Assembly (NCBI GenBank): GCA_029264655.1
Contig: JARHZY010000156.1
Location: forward strand, 1-9,430
Origin: Helicobacter sp.
GTDB taxonomy: Bacteria; Campylobacterota; Campylobacteria; Campylobacterales; Helicobacteraceae
Length of the DNA stretch: 9,430 nt
Direction: 5' to 3'
Shown: positions 1 through 7,385 of the stretch, piece by piece
Layout of the letters: each line of letters starts with the position of its first letter
Position numbering within the stretch: the first letter of the stretch is position 1
Translations under genes and position numbers: made by a program
The notes under the pieces: model-generated
The model's input: only the letters and a program-made list of their open reading frames with translations
What the model was told of the DNA's origin: nothing
Database searches by the model: none

Positions 1-1177
1 TTTTTTTGATTTTATTTTCTTGATTCTTGCTTGGTGTAGTTTTTTTAAATATTAATTTTCTAAGTATTGCTAATTCCACCAATTGTCTTTGGCTAAATAA
101 TTGTAGCACAGAATCTACATCACTACCTTTTGGTAAAGTTGCATTTTGGGGTATCCACATTACAGAATCTTGTTGTTTTTGTGTAGCAGTAATCCCAAAT
201 TCGCTATCAATTGCATTATGATAATATTTTGCATATTTTAATATTTGTTTTATTTCTTTTTCATTCTGTGGCTTAAGATTTTCAAATTCATAAACTATCT
301 CTTCGCTTATTTCATAAAGCTCACCTAAATTGCATTCTCCAGCTAATGCTTTCACCATAAAAATACTTAAAGGATTTAAATCAGTATGGATCCCAATCCG
401 ATTATTCATCATTGCTTCTATTGCGGTAACGCCACTGCCTCCAAAGAGATCAAGCACCACATCACCCTTATCTGTGAAATTTAATATATTTTGTGTTACA
501 ATATCCCAACTTTGCCTTGTGAAATATGCTGTGCAACCAAAATATCTAGCTTTTGCTTGCTTTTGTGGATTTGTGATTGCAGATGGTAACTTTTTTGTTA
601 AATACCAACTATCATTATGCTGTGTAGGTTTGGAATCTAATTGAAGATTTTGCCGTAGCAATTCGATTGGTTTTGTGAGGTATTGTTTTAATAATCCATA
701 ATCTTTGTGATCTTGATTGAGATTATATAACGCTAAGTCTAGTAAAACTTCTTGTCCATTTGTAGCAAAAAGCATAAATTTCACTCCATTACATAAAGCA
801 TAATAGGGTGTTTTTATATCTTTATTAATTGCATAGTAAAACACTTGTCGCTCCGCTTTACTATTAGATTCTATACTAATTATAGGAGCTTTTGCATCGA
901 GCGCACAATGTGGCTTAGAATCCACATATAAAATATAATCTGGTATAATCATTTCGTGTGATTCTATACGTTTATTTGAGCCTATAATCGTAGGGCTTTT
1001 TAAGCTATGCGATAGTTTTACTTCAAGACTAGATTCTATATGTATAGAATCTTGGAGTTTAAAACCTAATATTTTAAGTAAAGGGGCAATTATAAACTCC
1101 CGCACTAAATCTTCTTTAAAATGTTTTTTAAAATCTACACTATCTAACTTTGTAAAATCAAAATCCAACATATCCAT
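1..1177 (-). CDS. DNA methyltransferase with N-terminal HsdR_N-like PD-(D/E)xK domain (partial, 3' end outside window)
   Basis: A minus-strand frame is open from ATG 1177 to the window edge: 392 codons with no stop. Residues about 20-150 resemble the N-terminal domain of type I restriction R subunits. P79-D80 followed by D94-A-K96 fits a PD-(D/E)xK nuclease core, and Q111 fits the Q motif that follows it in HsdR_N domains. Residues about 212-275 are an AdoMet-binding methyltransferase core: motif I is DLFGGSG at 243-249, with the acidic strand-2 residue D266 in TDLNP. A later segment around LFSQRQLVELAILRKLI (360-376) recalls long N4/N6 DNA methylases of the DUF1156 kind, where the catalytic DPPY comes far downstream. 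No DPPY or NPPY is visible here, so it must lie beyond position 1. The frame is closed by a stop at 1199-1201. ATG 1177 has only weak Shine-Dalgarno sequence, and ATG 1171 or TTG 1186 are alternatives. The start lies 80 bases after the icd stop with no clear terminator, so readthrough is possible. I infer a role in restriction-modification or phage defence; specificity is unknown. Confidence 0.82.
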   Translation of the reverse strand, partial: MDMLDFDFTKLDSVDFKKHFKEDLVREFIIAPLLKILGFKLQDSIHIESSLEVKLSHSLKSPTIIGSNKRIESHEMIIPDYILYVDSKPHCALDAKAPIISIESNSKAERQVFYYAINKDIKTPYYALCNGVKFMLFATNGQEVLLDLALYNLNQDHKDYGLLKQYLTKPIELLRQNLQLDSKPTQHNDSWYLTKKLPSAITNPQKQAKARYFGCTAYFTRQSWDIVTQNILNFTDKGDVVLDLFGGSGVTAIEAMMNNRIGIHTDLNPLSIFMVKALAGECNLGELYEISEEIVYEFENLKPQNEKEIKQILKYAKYYHNAIDSEFGITATQKQQDSVMWIPQNATLPKGSDVDSVLQLFSQRQLVELAILRKLIFKKTTPSKNQENKIKK

Positions 1178-1257
1178 CCCAACCAATAAAATACACCATT
1201 ACAATAGAATTTTGTAAAATATTGCTTGCAGGAAGTTAGAAATGTGTGGATTTTGTC

Positions 1258-3462
1258 TTATCCTTTAGCAATTTTCTCCACAATAGCATTAAAGCTTATG
1301 CTTGGACGCATAATAGATTCCGCTTTTTTATCATCAAATTTATAGTATCCACCCAAATCTACTTTTACGCCTTGTGCTGTATTAAATTCATTGCGTATCA
1401 AATCTTGCTTTGATTCTAATTCTTGTGCAATTGGTTTAAAAAATGTTGCAATATCTGTATCTGTTTGTTGGTTTGCTAATGCTTTGGCAAAATACAGACT
1501 TAAGTAAAAATGGCTTGTGCGGTTATCATCTTCACCTACTTTGCGTGATGGGGCTTTGTTATTATCTAGCCATTGTGAAGTTGCATTATCTAATGCACTA
1601 GCCAATACTTTTGCTTTTGTGTTATTTTGCTTTTGTGCATAAAATTCAAGACTTGCTTGTAATGCTAGAAATTCACCTAAACTATCCCAACGTAGGTGGT
1701 TTTCTGCAACAAGTTGCTCAACTTGCTTTGGCGCACTACCACCTGCTCCAGTTTCAAACATTGCTCCACCATTAAGCATAGGCACTACAGATAGCATTTT
1801 TGCACTTGTGCCAAGCTCTAATATTGGAAATAAATCGGTTAAATAGTCACGTAAAACATTACCTGTAATTGAAATAGCATTTTTGCCTTCACGGATTAAA
1901 CGCAAAGATTCCAAACATGCTTCTTTTGGTGGCAAAATAGCAATATTTTTACCTTTTTCTTGCAATCTTTTTTGCACTAAGTTAATCATAATATTATCGC
2001 TTGCTCTTTTAGAATCTAGCCAAAAAATTGCTTTATCGCCAGTCAAGTCTGCTCGCTCTATTCCTAAATCAATCCAATTAAGCACAGCGTCATATTTTGC
2101 TTGATTTGCTCTATAAATATCATTTTTATGCACTTTATGAGAGAGTAAAATATTGCCATTAGAATCTATAATTATAAATTCTCCATCATTTGGGGCAATA
2201 AAAGTTTTATCATGAGAGCCATATTCTTGTGCTTTTTTTGCCATAAGTCCTACATTACTTACGCTTCCTAAACTTGTGGGATCAAGTGTGCCATTTGTGC
2301 GTAAATCTTGTAATACTGCTTCATAAATTGTTGCATAAGTTTTATCAGGAATGACTGCATTTGTATCACATTCTTTACCATCTTTATCCCATAATTTCAC
2401 ACCATTTTTGAGCATAGCAGGCATAGAAGCATCAACGATAACATCGCTTGGGACATGCAAATTTGTAATACCTTTATCAGAATTAACCATAGAAATTTTT
2501 GCACTTTTTTCTAAAATCTCATTATATTTGGCTAAAATCTGTGCTTTTTTGGGGCTAGATTCTATTTTTAAAAGTAGCTCACTTACACCATTATTTGCAT
2601 TTACACCAAGTTTTTCTAATTCATCTTTAAACTCATCAAAAAGCTCTTTAAAATATGCTTTTACCGCATAGCCAAATAGCACAGGATCACTTACTTTCAT
2701 CATTGTGGCTTTTAAATGGAGAGAAAATAAAATATCCTTTTGTTTGCAAGATTCTATTTGTTCTGTATAGAAACTGCTTAATTTGGCAGCATCCATAAAA
2801 GTTGCATCTAAAATTTCATTTTTTTCTAATTTTAGATTTTCTTTTAAAACTTTTTCACCTTGTGAATCTTTAAAGATAATTTTTGCAGTTGTAGGAGATT
2901 CTATCAATATTGCTTTTTCATTATCAAAGAAATCACCACTTGCCATATAGCTTACACAGCTTTTTGAATCTTTATGAAAAGGCACAACGCGGTATGGATT
3001 TTTTTGTGCATAGGATTTTACTGCATTGGTGCTACGTCTATCGGAATTTCCTTGTCTTAATACAGGATTCACTGCTGAACCTAGCACTTTTTGGTATTTT
3101 TCTTTTATATTTTTTTCTGCATCATTTTGTGGTTCATCAGGAAAATCTGGCACATTGTAGCCCTTTTCTTGCAATTCTTTAATAGCATTTTTAAGTTGTG
3201 GTATAGAAGCAGAAATATTTGGAGTTTTAATAAGATTTGCATTTGGAGTTTTTACTAATTCTCCTAGTTGTGTGAGTGCATCTTCTACGCGTTGCTCTGG
3301 TTTTAGTAGTTCTGGGAATTGTGCTAAGATTCTAGCACTAAGGGCAATATTGGAAGTTTCAACTTCAATATGAGCATGCTGCAAAAATGCCTTAGCAATA
3401 GGTAGAAATGAATAAGTTGCTAATGCGGGTGATTCATCGGTAAGAGTGTAAGTGATTTTCAT
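1258..3462 (-). CDS. icd: Isocitrate dehydrogenase [NADP], monomeric type
   Basis: Oxidative decarboxylation of isocitrate to 2-oxoglutarate with NADP+, in the cytoplasmic TCA cycle. The product is 734 aa, close to monomeric enzymes of Azotobacter vinelandii (741 aa) and Corynebacterium, and unrelated in length to the roughly 420-aa dimeric enzyme. Residues matching the known active site are in place: S129, N132, R136 and R142 in the GSAVNPVLRQGNSDRR block, K251 in LHLKATMMKVSDP, D344 in VDASMPAM, Y414 in EYGSHDKT, and R538, D539 and D543 in LRDYLTDLFP. The conserved GTSAKMLS (551-558) and ETGAGGSAPK (570-579) blocks follow, and R640 and H651 lie in the later NADP-side region. I chose ATG 3462, giving MKITYTL as in the family, because AAAGGA sits just upstream. 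A longer in-frame start at 3513 would place the -10 promoter element inside the gene. The methyltransferase gene follows on the same strand. Confidence 0.97.
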   Translation of the reverse strand: MKITYTLTDESPALATYSFLPIAKAFLQHAHIEVETSNIALSARILAQFPELLKPEQRVEDALTQLGELVKTPNANLIKTPNISASIPQLKNAIKELQEKGYNVPDFPDEPQNDAEKNIKEKYQKVLGSAVNPVLRQGNSDRRSTNAVKSYAQKNPYRVVPFHKDSKSCVSYMASGDFFDNEKAILIESPTTAKIIFKDSQGEKVLKENLKLEKNEILDATFMDAAKLSSFYTEQIESCKQKDILFSLHLKATMMKVSDPVLFGYAVKAYFKELFDEFKDELEKLGVNANNGVSELLLKIESSPKKAQILAKYNEILEKSAKISMVNSDKGITNLHVPSDVIVDASMPAMLKNGVKLWDKDGKECDTNAVIPDKTYATIYEAVLQDLRTNGTLDPTSLGSVSNVGLMAKKAQEYGSHDKTFIAPNDGEFIIIDSNGNILLSHKVHKNDIYRANQAKYDAVLNWIDLGIERADLTGDKAIFWLDSKRASDNIMINLVQKRLQEKGKNIAILPPKEACLESLRLIREGKNAISITGNVLRDYLTDLFPILELGTSAKMLSVVPMLNGGAMFETGAGGSAPKQVEQLVAENHLRWDSLGEFLALQASLEFYAQKQNNTKAKVLASALDNATSQWLDNNKAPSRKVGEDDNRTSHFYLSLYFAKALANQQTDTDIATFFKPIAQELESKQDLIRNEFNTAQGVKVDLGGYYKFDDKKAESIMRPSISFNAIVEKIAKG

Positions 3463-3496
3463 CGTGTATCCTTTTGTAATAAAATTAACATTTTTT

Positions 3497-3505
3497 AGTA
3501 TAGCA
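3497..3505 (-). promoter_or_regulatory. Extended -10 promoter of icd
   Basis: On the minus strand the sequence reads TGC-TATACT, a good extended -10 element, with T-rich DNA and no convincing -35 box, as is usual for Helicobacter/Campylobacter housekeeping promoters. Transcription would start near 3490, giving a leader of about 28 nt to ATG 3462 that contains the AAAGGA ribosome binding site. This supports the shorter icd start. Confidence 0.6.
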
Positions 3506-3626
3506 AAAATCATCGTGTTTGGAATAATAGATAATATTTTTTTAAACTTTTGTGAGTGTAAAGGTAGATAGGTAGCATTGTTTAATATAGTTGAATAATA
3601 GCAATAGTAGGATTACAAATAAAAAG

Positions 3627-3658
3627 TATGAAATGTGTGTTTGCATGAATATTTCATA
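3627..3658. repeat. 8-bp inverted repeat between icd promoter and rplQ terminator
   Basis: TATGAAAT (3627-3634) and ATTTCATA (3651-3658) are perfect inverted copies around a 16-nt loop. The repeat lies about 120 bases upstream of the icd -10 element and just beyond the rplQ terminator. On the minus strand it is followed by CTTTTTATTTG, so it could be a weak second terminator or an operator-like site. The stem is AT-rich and chance is a real possibility. Confidence 0.3.
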
Positions 3659-3670
3659 ACAAACAAAAAA

Positions 3671-3714
3671 ATAAAAAACTATTATGCTTTTTGCATCGGC
3701 AATAAAAGCATAAT
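3671..3714 (-). terminator. Intrinsic terminator of the alpha ribosomal operon
   Basis: ATTATGCTTTT (3681-3691) and AAAAGCATAAT (3704-3714) form an 11-bp perfect stem with a 12-nt loop. Read on the minus strand it is followed by AG, six T, AT, six T. It begins 28 bases after the rplQ stop, in the right place and direction to end rplQ transcription. The plus-strand side has no comparable U-tract, so it appears unidirectional. Confidence 0.85.
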
Positions 3715-3742
3715 CAGTTTATTTGTGGATTATTTTGGTGCA

Positions 3743-4096
3743 TTAATTTACAAATTCAATAATAGCCATTGTAGAGGCATCACCTCTTCTTATACCACTT
3801 CTTTGGATACGAGTATAGCCACCATTGCGTGTAGCAAATCTAGGTGCAATTTCTGTAATTAATTTTTTTGTGGCTTTTTTATTTTGTAATGCAGCAAATA
3901 CATATCTATGCGTATTAAAATCTGCATCTTTTGACATAGTTACAAGCTTTTCAATATGGCTTTGTAATTCTTTTGCCTTAAAAATACCAGTCTCTATTTT
4001 ACCATGCTCAATAAGTGCAATACTTAAATTTTTAAGTAGTGCTTTTCTGTGGGAAGATGTTCTTCCTAATTTTCTATAACCATGTTTATGTCTCAT
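3743..4096 (-). CDS. rplQ: 50S ribosomal protein L17
   Basis: Large-subunit protein that binds 23S rRNA near the exit-tunnel side of the ribosome. The 117-aa product carries the family signature from the start: MRHKHGYRKLGRTSSHRKAL, then ATRNGGYTRI near residues 88-97 and RRGD at 103-106. The length matches short epsilonproteobacterial L17 (E. coli has 127 aa). ATG 4096 is preceded by AAAGGAACATT, whose Shine-Dalgarno overlaps the rpoA stop; the gap to rpoA is 9 bases. It is the last gene of the operon and is followed by a strong hairpin terminator. Confidence 0.98.
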   Translation of the reverse strand: MRHKHGYRKLGRTSSHRKALLKNLSIALIEHGKIETGIFKAKELQSHIEKLVTMSKDADFNTHRYVFAALQNKKATKKLITEIAPRFATRNGGYTRIQRSGIRRGDASTMAIIEFVN

Positions 4097-4105
4097 AATG
4101 TTCCT

Positions 4106-5119
4106 TTAGTTTTGTCCTTTTAATTTTGCTAAACGTTTATTTAATGCAGTAGCTAATTCATGTGGTAAATCTGCACCAATAGCATAGCCAACTTCATGTA
4201 ATTTTGCTGCAATTTCGTCAAAAGAGCGCTTACCTAAATTTTTAATATTTTTTAAGTCGCTCTCACTCATCAACACCAACTCGCCTATGTATTTAATATT
4301 TGATTTTTGCAAACAATTGCTTGGGCGATGTTCAAGATTGAGTATTTCCACACTTGAAAGTAAAACCTTTAATTCCGGGCTATCATCATTCAAGCGACCA
4401 TTGCTTGTTGGCACATCGCTAAGCTCTGCCCCAAATACACTCATTTGAGAATGCATAATAGCAACTGCTTCTTTAAAAGCATCCATAGGCTCAATTTGTC
4501 CATTTGTTTGCACTTCAAACACAATCTTTTCAAAGTTAGGGTTACTCTCATGTAAAACATTTTCAATATCATATACTGCTTTTTTTACAGGAGTAAAAAA
4601 AGCATCAAGTGGTATATATTCGCTCCCTATTTCTTCGCGAATAGCTTCACTTGCTACATATCCCAACCCTTTTTGTATTAAAAGTGAAAATTTAAGCTTT
4701 GCATCACTATTGATGTTTGCTAAATGTGAATCTGTATCCATCACAGTAATGCTTTCATTGCTTAAGTGTTCACCACGTAATTCCATAGGACCATGAAACT
4801 CATAGTGCAATTCAAATTTTTCTTGTTGCTGCATATCTTCATTTATTTTGAAATTTAAATTTTTAATATTCACAATAAATGGTGCAACATCTTCGGCAAC
4901 ACCACGCACAGTATCAAACTCATGCCTTACACCCTCAATCTTTATACCTATTGGTGCATAGCCTACAGAGCTTGCAAGCAACAACCTACGAACAGGATGT
5001 GCTATTGTGATAGCATAATGAGGCTCAAAAGGATATGCGTGCAATCGGATATGATTTGGTGCAAGCTCTTCTATCTCAAGTTTCTCTGGAATATATGGTC
5101 TTATTTTTATACTTTTCAT
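4106..5119 (-). CDS. rpoA: DNA-directed RNA polymerase subunit alpha
   Basis: Alpha subunit, whose dimer scaffolds RNA polymerase assembly and whose C-terminal domain contacts UP elements and activators. The 337-aa protein has an N-terminal assembly domain (about 1-230) including HPVRRLLLASSVGYAPIGIK (41-60) and KIEGVRHEFD (60-69). The C-terminal domain (about 250-315) has R265, N268 and C269 at the same positions as the DNA-binding residues of the E. coli protein, and the helix-hairpin-helix part reads KNLGKRSFDEI. The start at ATG 5119 (MKSIKIRPYIP) matches the Helicobacter family start and has AAGG 8 bases upstream. An in-frame GTG at 5128 lies inside that ribosome binding site and is rejected. 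Spacing is 17 bases after rpsD and 9 before rplQ. The sequence resembles H. pylori RpoA across most of its length. Confidence 0.97.
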   Translation of the reverse strand: MKSIKIRPYIPEKLEIEELAPNHIRLHAYPFEPHYAITIAHPVRRLLLASSVGYAPIGIKIEGVRHEFDTVRGVAEDVAPFIVNIKNLNFKINEDMQQQEKFELHYEFHGPMELRGEHLSNESITVMDTDSHLANINSDAKLKFSLLIQKGLGYVASEAIREEIGSEYIPLDAFFTPVKKAVYDIENVLHESNPNFEKIVFEVQTNGQIEPMDAFKEAVAIMHSQMSVFGAELSDVPTSNGRLNDDSPELKVLLSSVEILNLEHRPSNCLQKSNIKYIGELVLMSESDLKNIKNLGKRSFDEIAAKLHEVGYAIGADLPHELATALNKRLAKLKGQN

Positions 5120-5136
5120 ACTAACCACCTTATTTA

Positions 5137-5763
5137 TTATTTTGAGTAGAGCTCAACGATTAAACGCTCCTCTATTGGAATCTCAACTTCGCTCCTCTCT
5201 GGACTGCGTGTAAAAATACCAAACTTCTTATCTTTATCAATATCAACCCAAGGAACAATACCAGTTTGTGCAGTCAAATCAAGCGAACGCACAATTTGCA
5301 CATTATTTTTGCTTTTCTCTCTTACTTCAACTTTCTGCCCTTGTTTGATTTGGAACGATGGGATATCTACGCGTTTTCCATCAACCAAAATATGCCCATG
5401 TGTTACAAGCTGCCTTGCAAAACGTCTTGTGGTTGCAAAGCCCATTCTATACACAACATTATCAAGACGTAATTCAAGCAATCTAATAAGATTTTCACCC
5501 GTATTACCTTCTTGCCTATTTGCTTCTTTAAAAATAGAACGGAATTGCTTCTCACTAATACCATACATAAATTTTGCTTTTTGTTTTTCGCGTAATTGCA
5601 AACCATAATCTGATATTTTACCGCGTCTCATACCATGTTGTCCCGGACCATAATCTCTTTTTTCACGTGCACTTTTACCCGCTAGTCTGCGTTCGCCTTT
5701 CAATGCAAGCGAAACGCCTAATCGTCTTTCAATCTTTTCTACAGGTCCTCTATATCTTGCCAT
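5137..5763 (-). CDS. rpsD: 30S ribosomal protein S4
   Basis: Primary 16S rRNA-binding protein of the small-subunit body; in E. coli it also represses the alpha operon translationally. The product is 208 aa. The N-terminal block starts MARYRGPVEKIERRLG and continues to YGPGQHG (38-44). An S4 RNA-binding domain lies at about 98-160 (LRLDNVVYRMGF, then HGHILVDGKRVDIPSF). There are no cysteines near the N-terminus, so this is the zinc-free (C-) form. ATG 5763 has AAGGGAG upstream, overlapping the rpsK stop codon, with a 12-base gap. Whether S4 autoregulates here is not shown by the sequence. Confidence 0.98.
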   Translation of the reverse strand: MARYRGPVEKIERRLGVSLALKGERRLAGKSAREKRDYGPGQHGMRRGKISDYGLQLREKQKAKFMYGISEKQFRSIFKEANRQEGNTGENLIRLLELRLDNVVYRMGFATTRRFARQLVTHGHILVDGKRVDIPSFQIKQGQKVEVREKSKNNVQIVRSLDLTAQTGIVPWVDIDKDKKFGIFTRSPERSEVEIPIEERLIVELYSK

Positions 5764-5775
5764 ACAAATACTCCC

Positions 5776-6171
5776 TTATACTCTTCTTCTTTTAGGAGGA
5801 CGACAACCATTATGTGGTAATGGTGTTACATCCTTTATCCATAATACTTTTATACCTTCAATAGCACCTACACTTTTTACAGCAGTTTCACGTCCGCTAC
5901 CCGGTCCTTGCACCTTAATACCAACTTCTTTAATACCATGTTCTTTTGCTTTTAAGAGTGCAGATTCCACAGCTTGTTGTGCAGCATAAGGAGTAGATTT
6001 TTTACTTCCTTTAAAGCCTAATCCACCAGCGGTAGCCCAACACAAGACATTACCCATTTCATCAGTAACTGTTACATTTGTGTTATTAAATGAAGCAGCA
6101 ATACACACAATACCGCGAGCAATATTCTTTTTTACTACTCTTTTTTTAACATTTGTTTGTTTTTTTGCCAT
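5776..6171 (-). CDS. rpsK: 30S ribosomal protein S11
   Basis: Platform protein of the small subunit, near the mRNA exit and the Shine-Dalgarno interaction. The 131-aa product begins with a lysine-rich stretch and has the S11 core: ASFNNTNVTVTDEMGNVL (27-44), SAGG-like TAGGLGFKGSKKSTPYAAQ, VQGPGSGRETAVKS, and the family ending DVTPLPHNGCRPPKRRRV. The length agrees with E. coli S11 (129 aa). ATG 6171 is preceded by TAAGGAGTAGCAT, in which the Shine-Dalgarno overlaps the rpsM stop codon; the gap is 10 bases, suggesting translational coupling. Confidence 0.98.
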   Translation of the reverse strand: MAKKQTNVKKRVVKKNIARGIVCIAASFNNTNVTVTDEMGNVLCWATAGGLGFKGSKKSTPYAAQQAVESALLKAKEHGIKEVGIKVQGPGSGRETAVKSVGAIEGIKVLWIKDVTPLPHNGCRPPKRRRV

Positions 6172-6181
6172 ATGCTACTCC

Positions 6182-6544
6182 TTATTTGCTACCAACGGTT
6201 TTTTTCTTACCTTTTCGTGTGCGGGCATTATTTTTTGTTGTTTGTCCTCGCACAGGTAAGCCTTTTCTGTGTCTTAAACCACGATAGCTCCCTAAATCCA
6301 TAAGAGCTTTGATATCCATTGTTACTTTTTTGCGTAAATCACCCTCAACCATATAACTTTCTTGAATCTTTTTTGAGATTTTTGAAATATCATCTTCGCT
6401 GAGATCATGAACTCGCTTATCAAAAGAAATATTTACAGCATTAAGAATATCTCTTGAGCTTTTAAGCCCAATACCATAAATATATGTAAGAGCGTATTCT
6501 ACTCTTTTCTTCTTTGGCAAATCTACACCAGCAATTCTAGCCAT
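6182..6544 (-). CDS. rpsM: 30S ribosomal protein S13
   Basis: Small-subunit head protein that contacts the P-site tRNA and forms a bridge to the large subunit. The 120-aa product starts MARIAGVDLPKKKRVEYAL, has the GIG motif (YIYGIGLKSS, 22-31), and has the C-terminal signature YRGLRHRKGLPVRGQTTKNN followed by ARTRKGKKK. ATG 6544 has AAGGATAAAAA upstream, with the Shine-Dalgarno overlapping the rpmJ stop; only 3 bases separate the genes. In E. coli the S4 repressor site lies in the rpsM leader, but here that position is occupied by rpmJ coding sequence. Confidence 0.98.
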   Translation of the reverse strand: MARIAGVDLPKKKRVEYALTYIYGIGLKSSRDILNAVNISFDKRVHDLSEDDISKISKKIQESYMVEGDLRKKVTMDIKALMDLGSYRGLRHRKGLPVRGQTTKNNARTRKGKKKTVGSK

Positions 6545-6547
6545 TTT

Positions 6548-6661
6548 TTATCCTTGTCTTTGTTTATGTTTTGGATTCGCACAAATTACGCGAATCACAC
6601 CCTTGCGTTTAATGACTTTGCATTTATCGCACATTTTTTTGACCGATGGTCGAACCTTCAT
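6548..6661 (-). CDS. rpmJ: 50S ribosomal protein L36
   Basis: Smallest large-subunit protein. The 37-aa product starts MKVRPSVKKMCDKCKVIKRK and ends KHKQRQG. The zinc ligands C11, C14, C27 and H32 are all present, so this is the zinc-binding (C+) form. ATG 6661 follows AGGAG with a suitable spacer. It is the first gene of the operon in this window and has its own promoter about 55 bases upstream. In H. pylori and many other bacteria infA precedes rpmJ, but here the next gene upstream encodes an unrelated CoA-binding protein. Confidence 0.97.
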   Translation of the reverse strand: MKVRPSVKKMCDKCKVIKRKGVIRVICANPKHKQRQG

Positions 6662-6686
6662 ACCGAACTCCTAAAAATATAAGGAT

Positions 6687-6708
6687 TTAACCCAAGCCAA
6701 TGGATTAA
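6687..6708 (-). promoter_or_regulatory. Small stem-loop in the rpmJ leader
   Basis: On the minus strand UUAAUCC (6708-6702) can pair with GGGUUAA (6693-6687), 7 bp including one G-U pair, around an 8-nt loop. It lies between the likely transcription start and the rpmJ ribosome binding site, so it falls within the mRNA leader. There is no U-tract after it, so it is not a terminator. A role in ribosomal-protein feedback is conceivable but not demonstrated. Confidence 0.3.
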
Positions 6709-6715
6709 GCTAGTG

Positions 6716-6721
6716 ATTGTA
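6716..6721 (-). promoter_or_regulatory. -10 element of the alpha operon promoter (upstream of rpmJ)
   Basis: The minus strand reads TTTTTAGA-TACAAT-CACTAG, a good -10 hexamer after T-rich DNA. Transcription would start near 6709, leaving about 48 nt of leader before ATG 6661. The spacing and the lack of a co-directional ribosomal gene upstream make this the likely main promoter for rpmJ to rplQ. No strong -35 box is seen. Confidence 0.55.
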
Positions 6722-6833
6722 TCTAAAAATGGCAAATAATGAAAGAAAAAATAGATATTTTCTTTACTTTTAATATACTTTATCGCTTTGCAATAATAAA
6801 TTTTACAAAATAAGAGAAGTTTATTTGCAGGTT

Positions 6834-7304
6834 TTAGGATATATGTGTATTAAAAATTCGTTGGTATTCTAACTTAATACAACTATCTTCTTCGTAAGCT
6901 AATCCGTTGTTTTTAGCAGTTTGAGCAGCTTCTTTATTCTGTAATCCGAGTTGCACCCACACACAAAGCTTGTTTTTATCAAAAGAGCTTAAGCCATCTA
7001 AAGCACAAATGCTATTTACAACTTCTAATAATGCTTCACTTTTTCTAAAAACATTAATTATATCGCATTGCAGACCTTTTGCTGCCATAGCTATAAATGC
7101 TTCTTTTAAAGATATATAGGCTTGTTTGCCAAGAATATAACCACCTTTGGGATAAATTGGCACAATTTCATATCCTTTTTCTAACAAAAAAGAAGCAACT
7201 TGATAGCTTGCTTTACTTGCATCGGGGCTTAATCCTACAATAACTATCACTTTAGCATTTTGCAGAATCTCTTGTTTTTGATTATCGGGTAGATGTATTG
7301 CCAT
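6834..7304 (-). CDS. CoA-binding domain protein, YccU family
   Basis: The 156-aa protein is a single Rossmann-type CoA_binding_2 domain, like E. coli YccU (about 137 aa). The nucleotide-binding loop is VIVIVGLSPDASKASYQVA (19-37), followed by LEKGYEIVPIYPKGGYILGK (41-60). The family's later elements are DIINVFRKSEA (81-91), WVQLGLQNKEAA (116-127) and a terminal segment with conserved cysteine C142 (EDSCIKLEYQRI). Family members bind acyl-CoA or CoA, but their cellular role is not settled. ATG 7304 is chosen because AAAAAGGAG lies just upstream and the family starts near here; the frame is open further upstream to 7352, but without an equally good ribosome binding site. It lies 172 bases upstream of rpmJ with no clear terminator between, so some readthrough into the ribosomal operon is possible. 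Confidence 0.92.
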   Translation of the reverse strand: MAIHLPDNQKQEILQNAKVIVIVGLSPDASKASYQVASFLLEKGYEIVPIYPKGGYILGKQAYISLKEAFIAMAAKGLQCDIINVFRKSEALLEVVNSICALDGLSSFDKNKLCVWVQLGLQNKEAAQTAKNNGLAYEEDSCIKLEYQRIFNTHIS

Positions 7305-7379
7305 ATAAGCTCCTTTTTCAAGTTTTAAGACTTTGTGCCTATAAGAACTCATTTTATTGTCATATACAATAATTTCTAT

Positions 7380-7385
7380 ATTATA
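7380..7385 (-). promoter_or_regulatory. -10 element for the CoA-binding protein gene
   Basis: The minus strand reads TTTAGA-TATAAT-ATAG, a perfect -10 hexamer, giving a leader of about 70 nt to ATG 7304. The region is about 80% A+T, so perfect hexamers can occur by chance. It is the best candidate I see in the expected interval. Confidence 0.4.

Noticed and set aside
330..644. 104-codon plus-strand frame opposite the methyltransferase
   Set aside because: The minus-strand frame contains methyltransferase motif I over the same bases, so this is a shadow frame.
3463..3513. 17-residue N-terminal extension of Icd from an upstream in-frame start at 3513
   Set aside because: The extension would overlap the extended -10 promoter at 3497-3505, and ATG 3462 has AAAGGA directly upstream and gives the family N-terminus.
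5120..5128. GTG start for rpoA three codons upstream
   Set aside because: This GTG lies within the AAGGTGG ribosome binding site used by ATG 5119, and the family begins at MKSIKI.
6790..6835. Possible terminator after the CoA-binding protein gene
   Set aside because: Only a 6-bp all-A/T stem (AAATAA/TTATTT) is found, too weak to support a terminator call.
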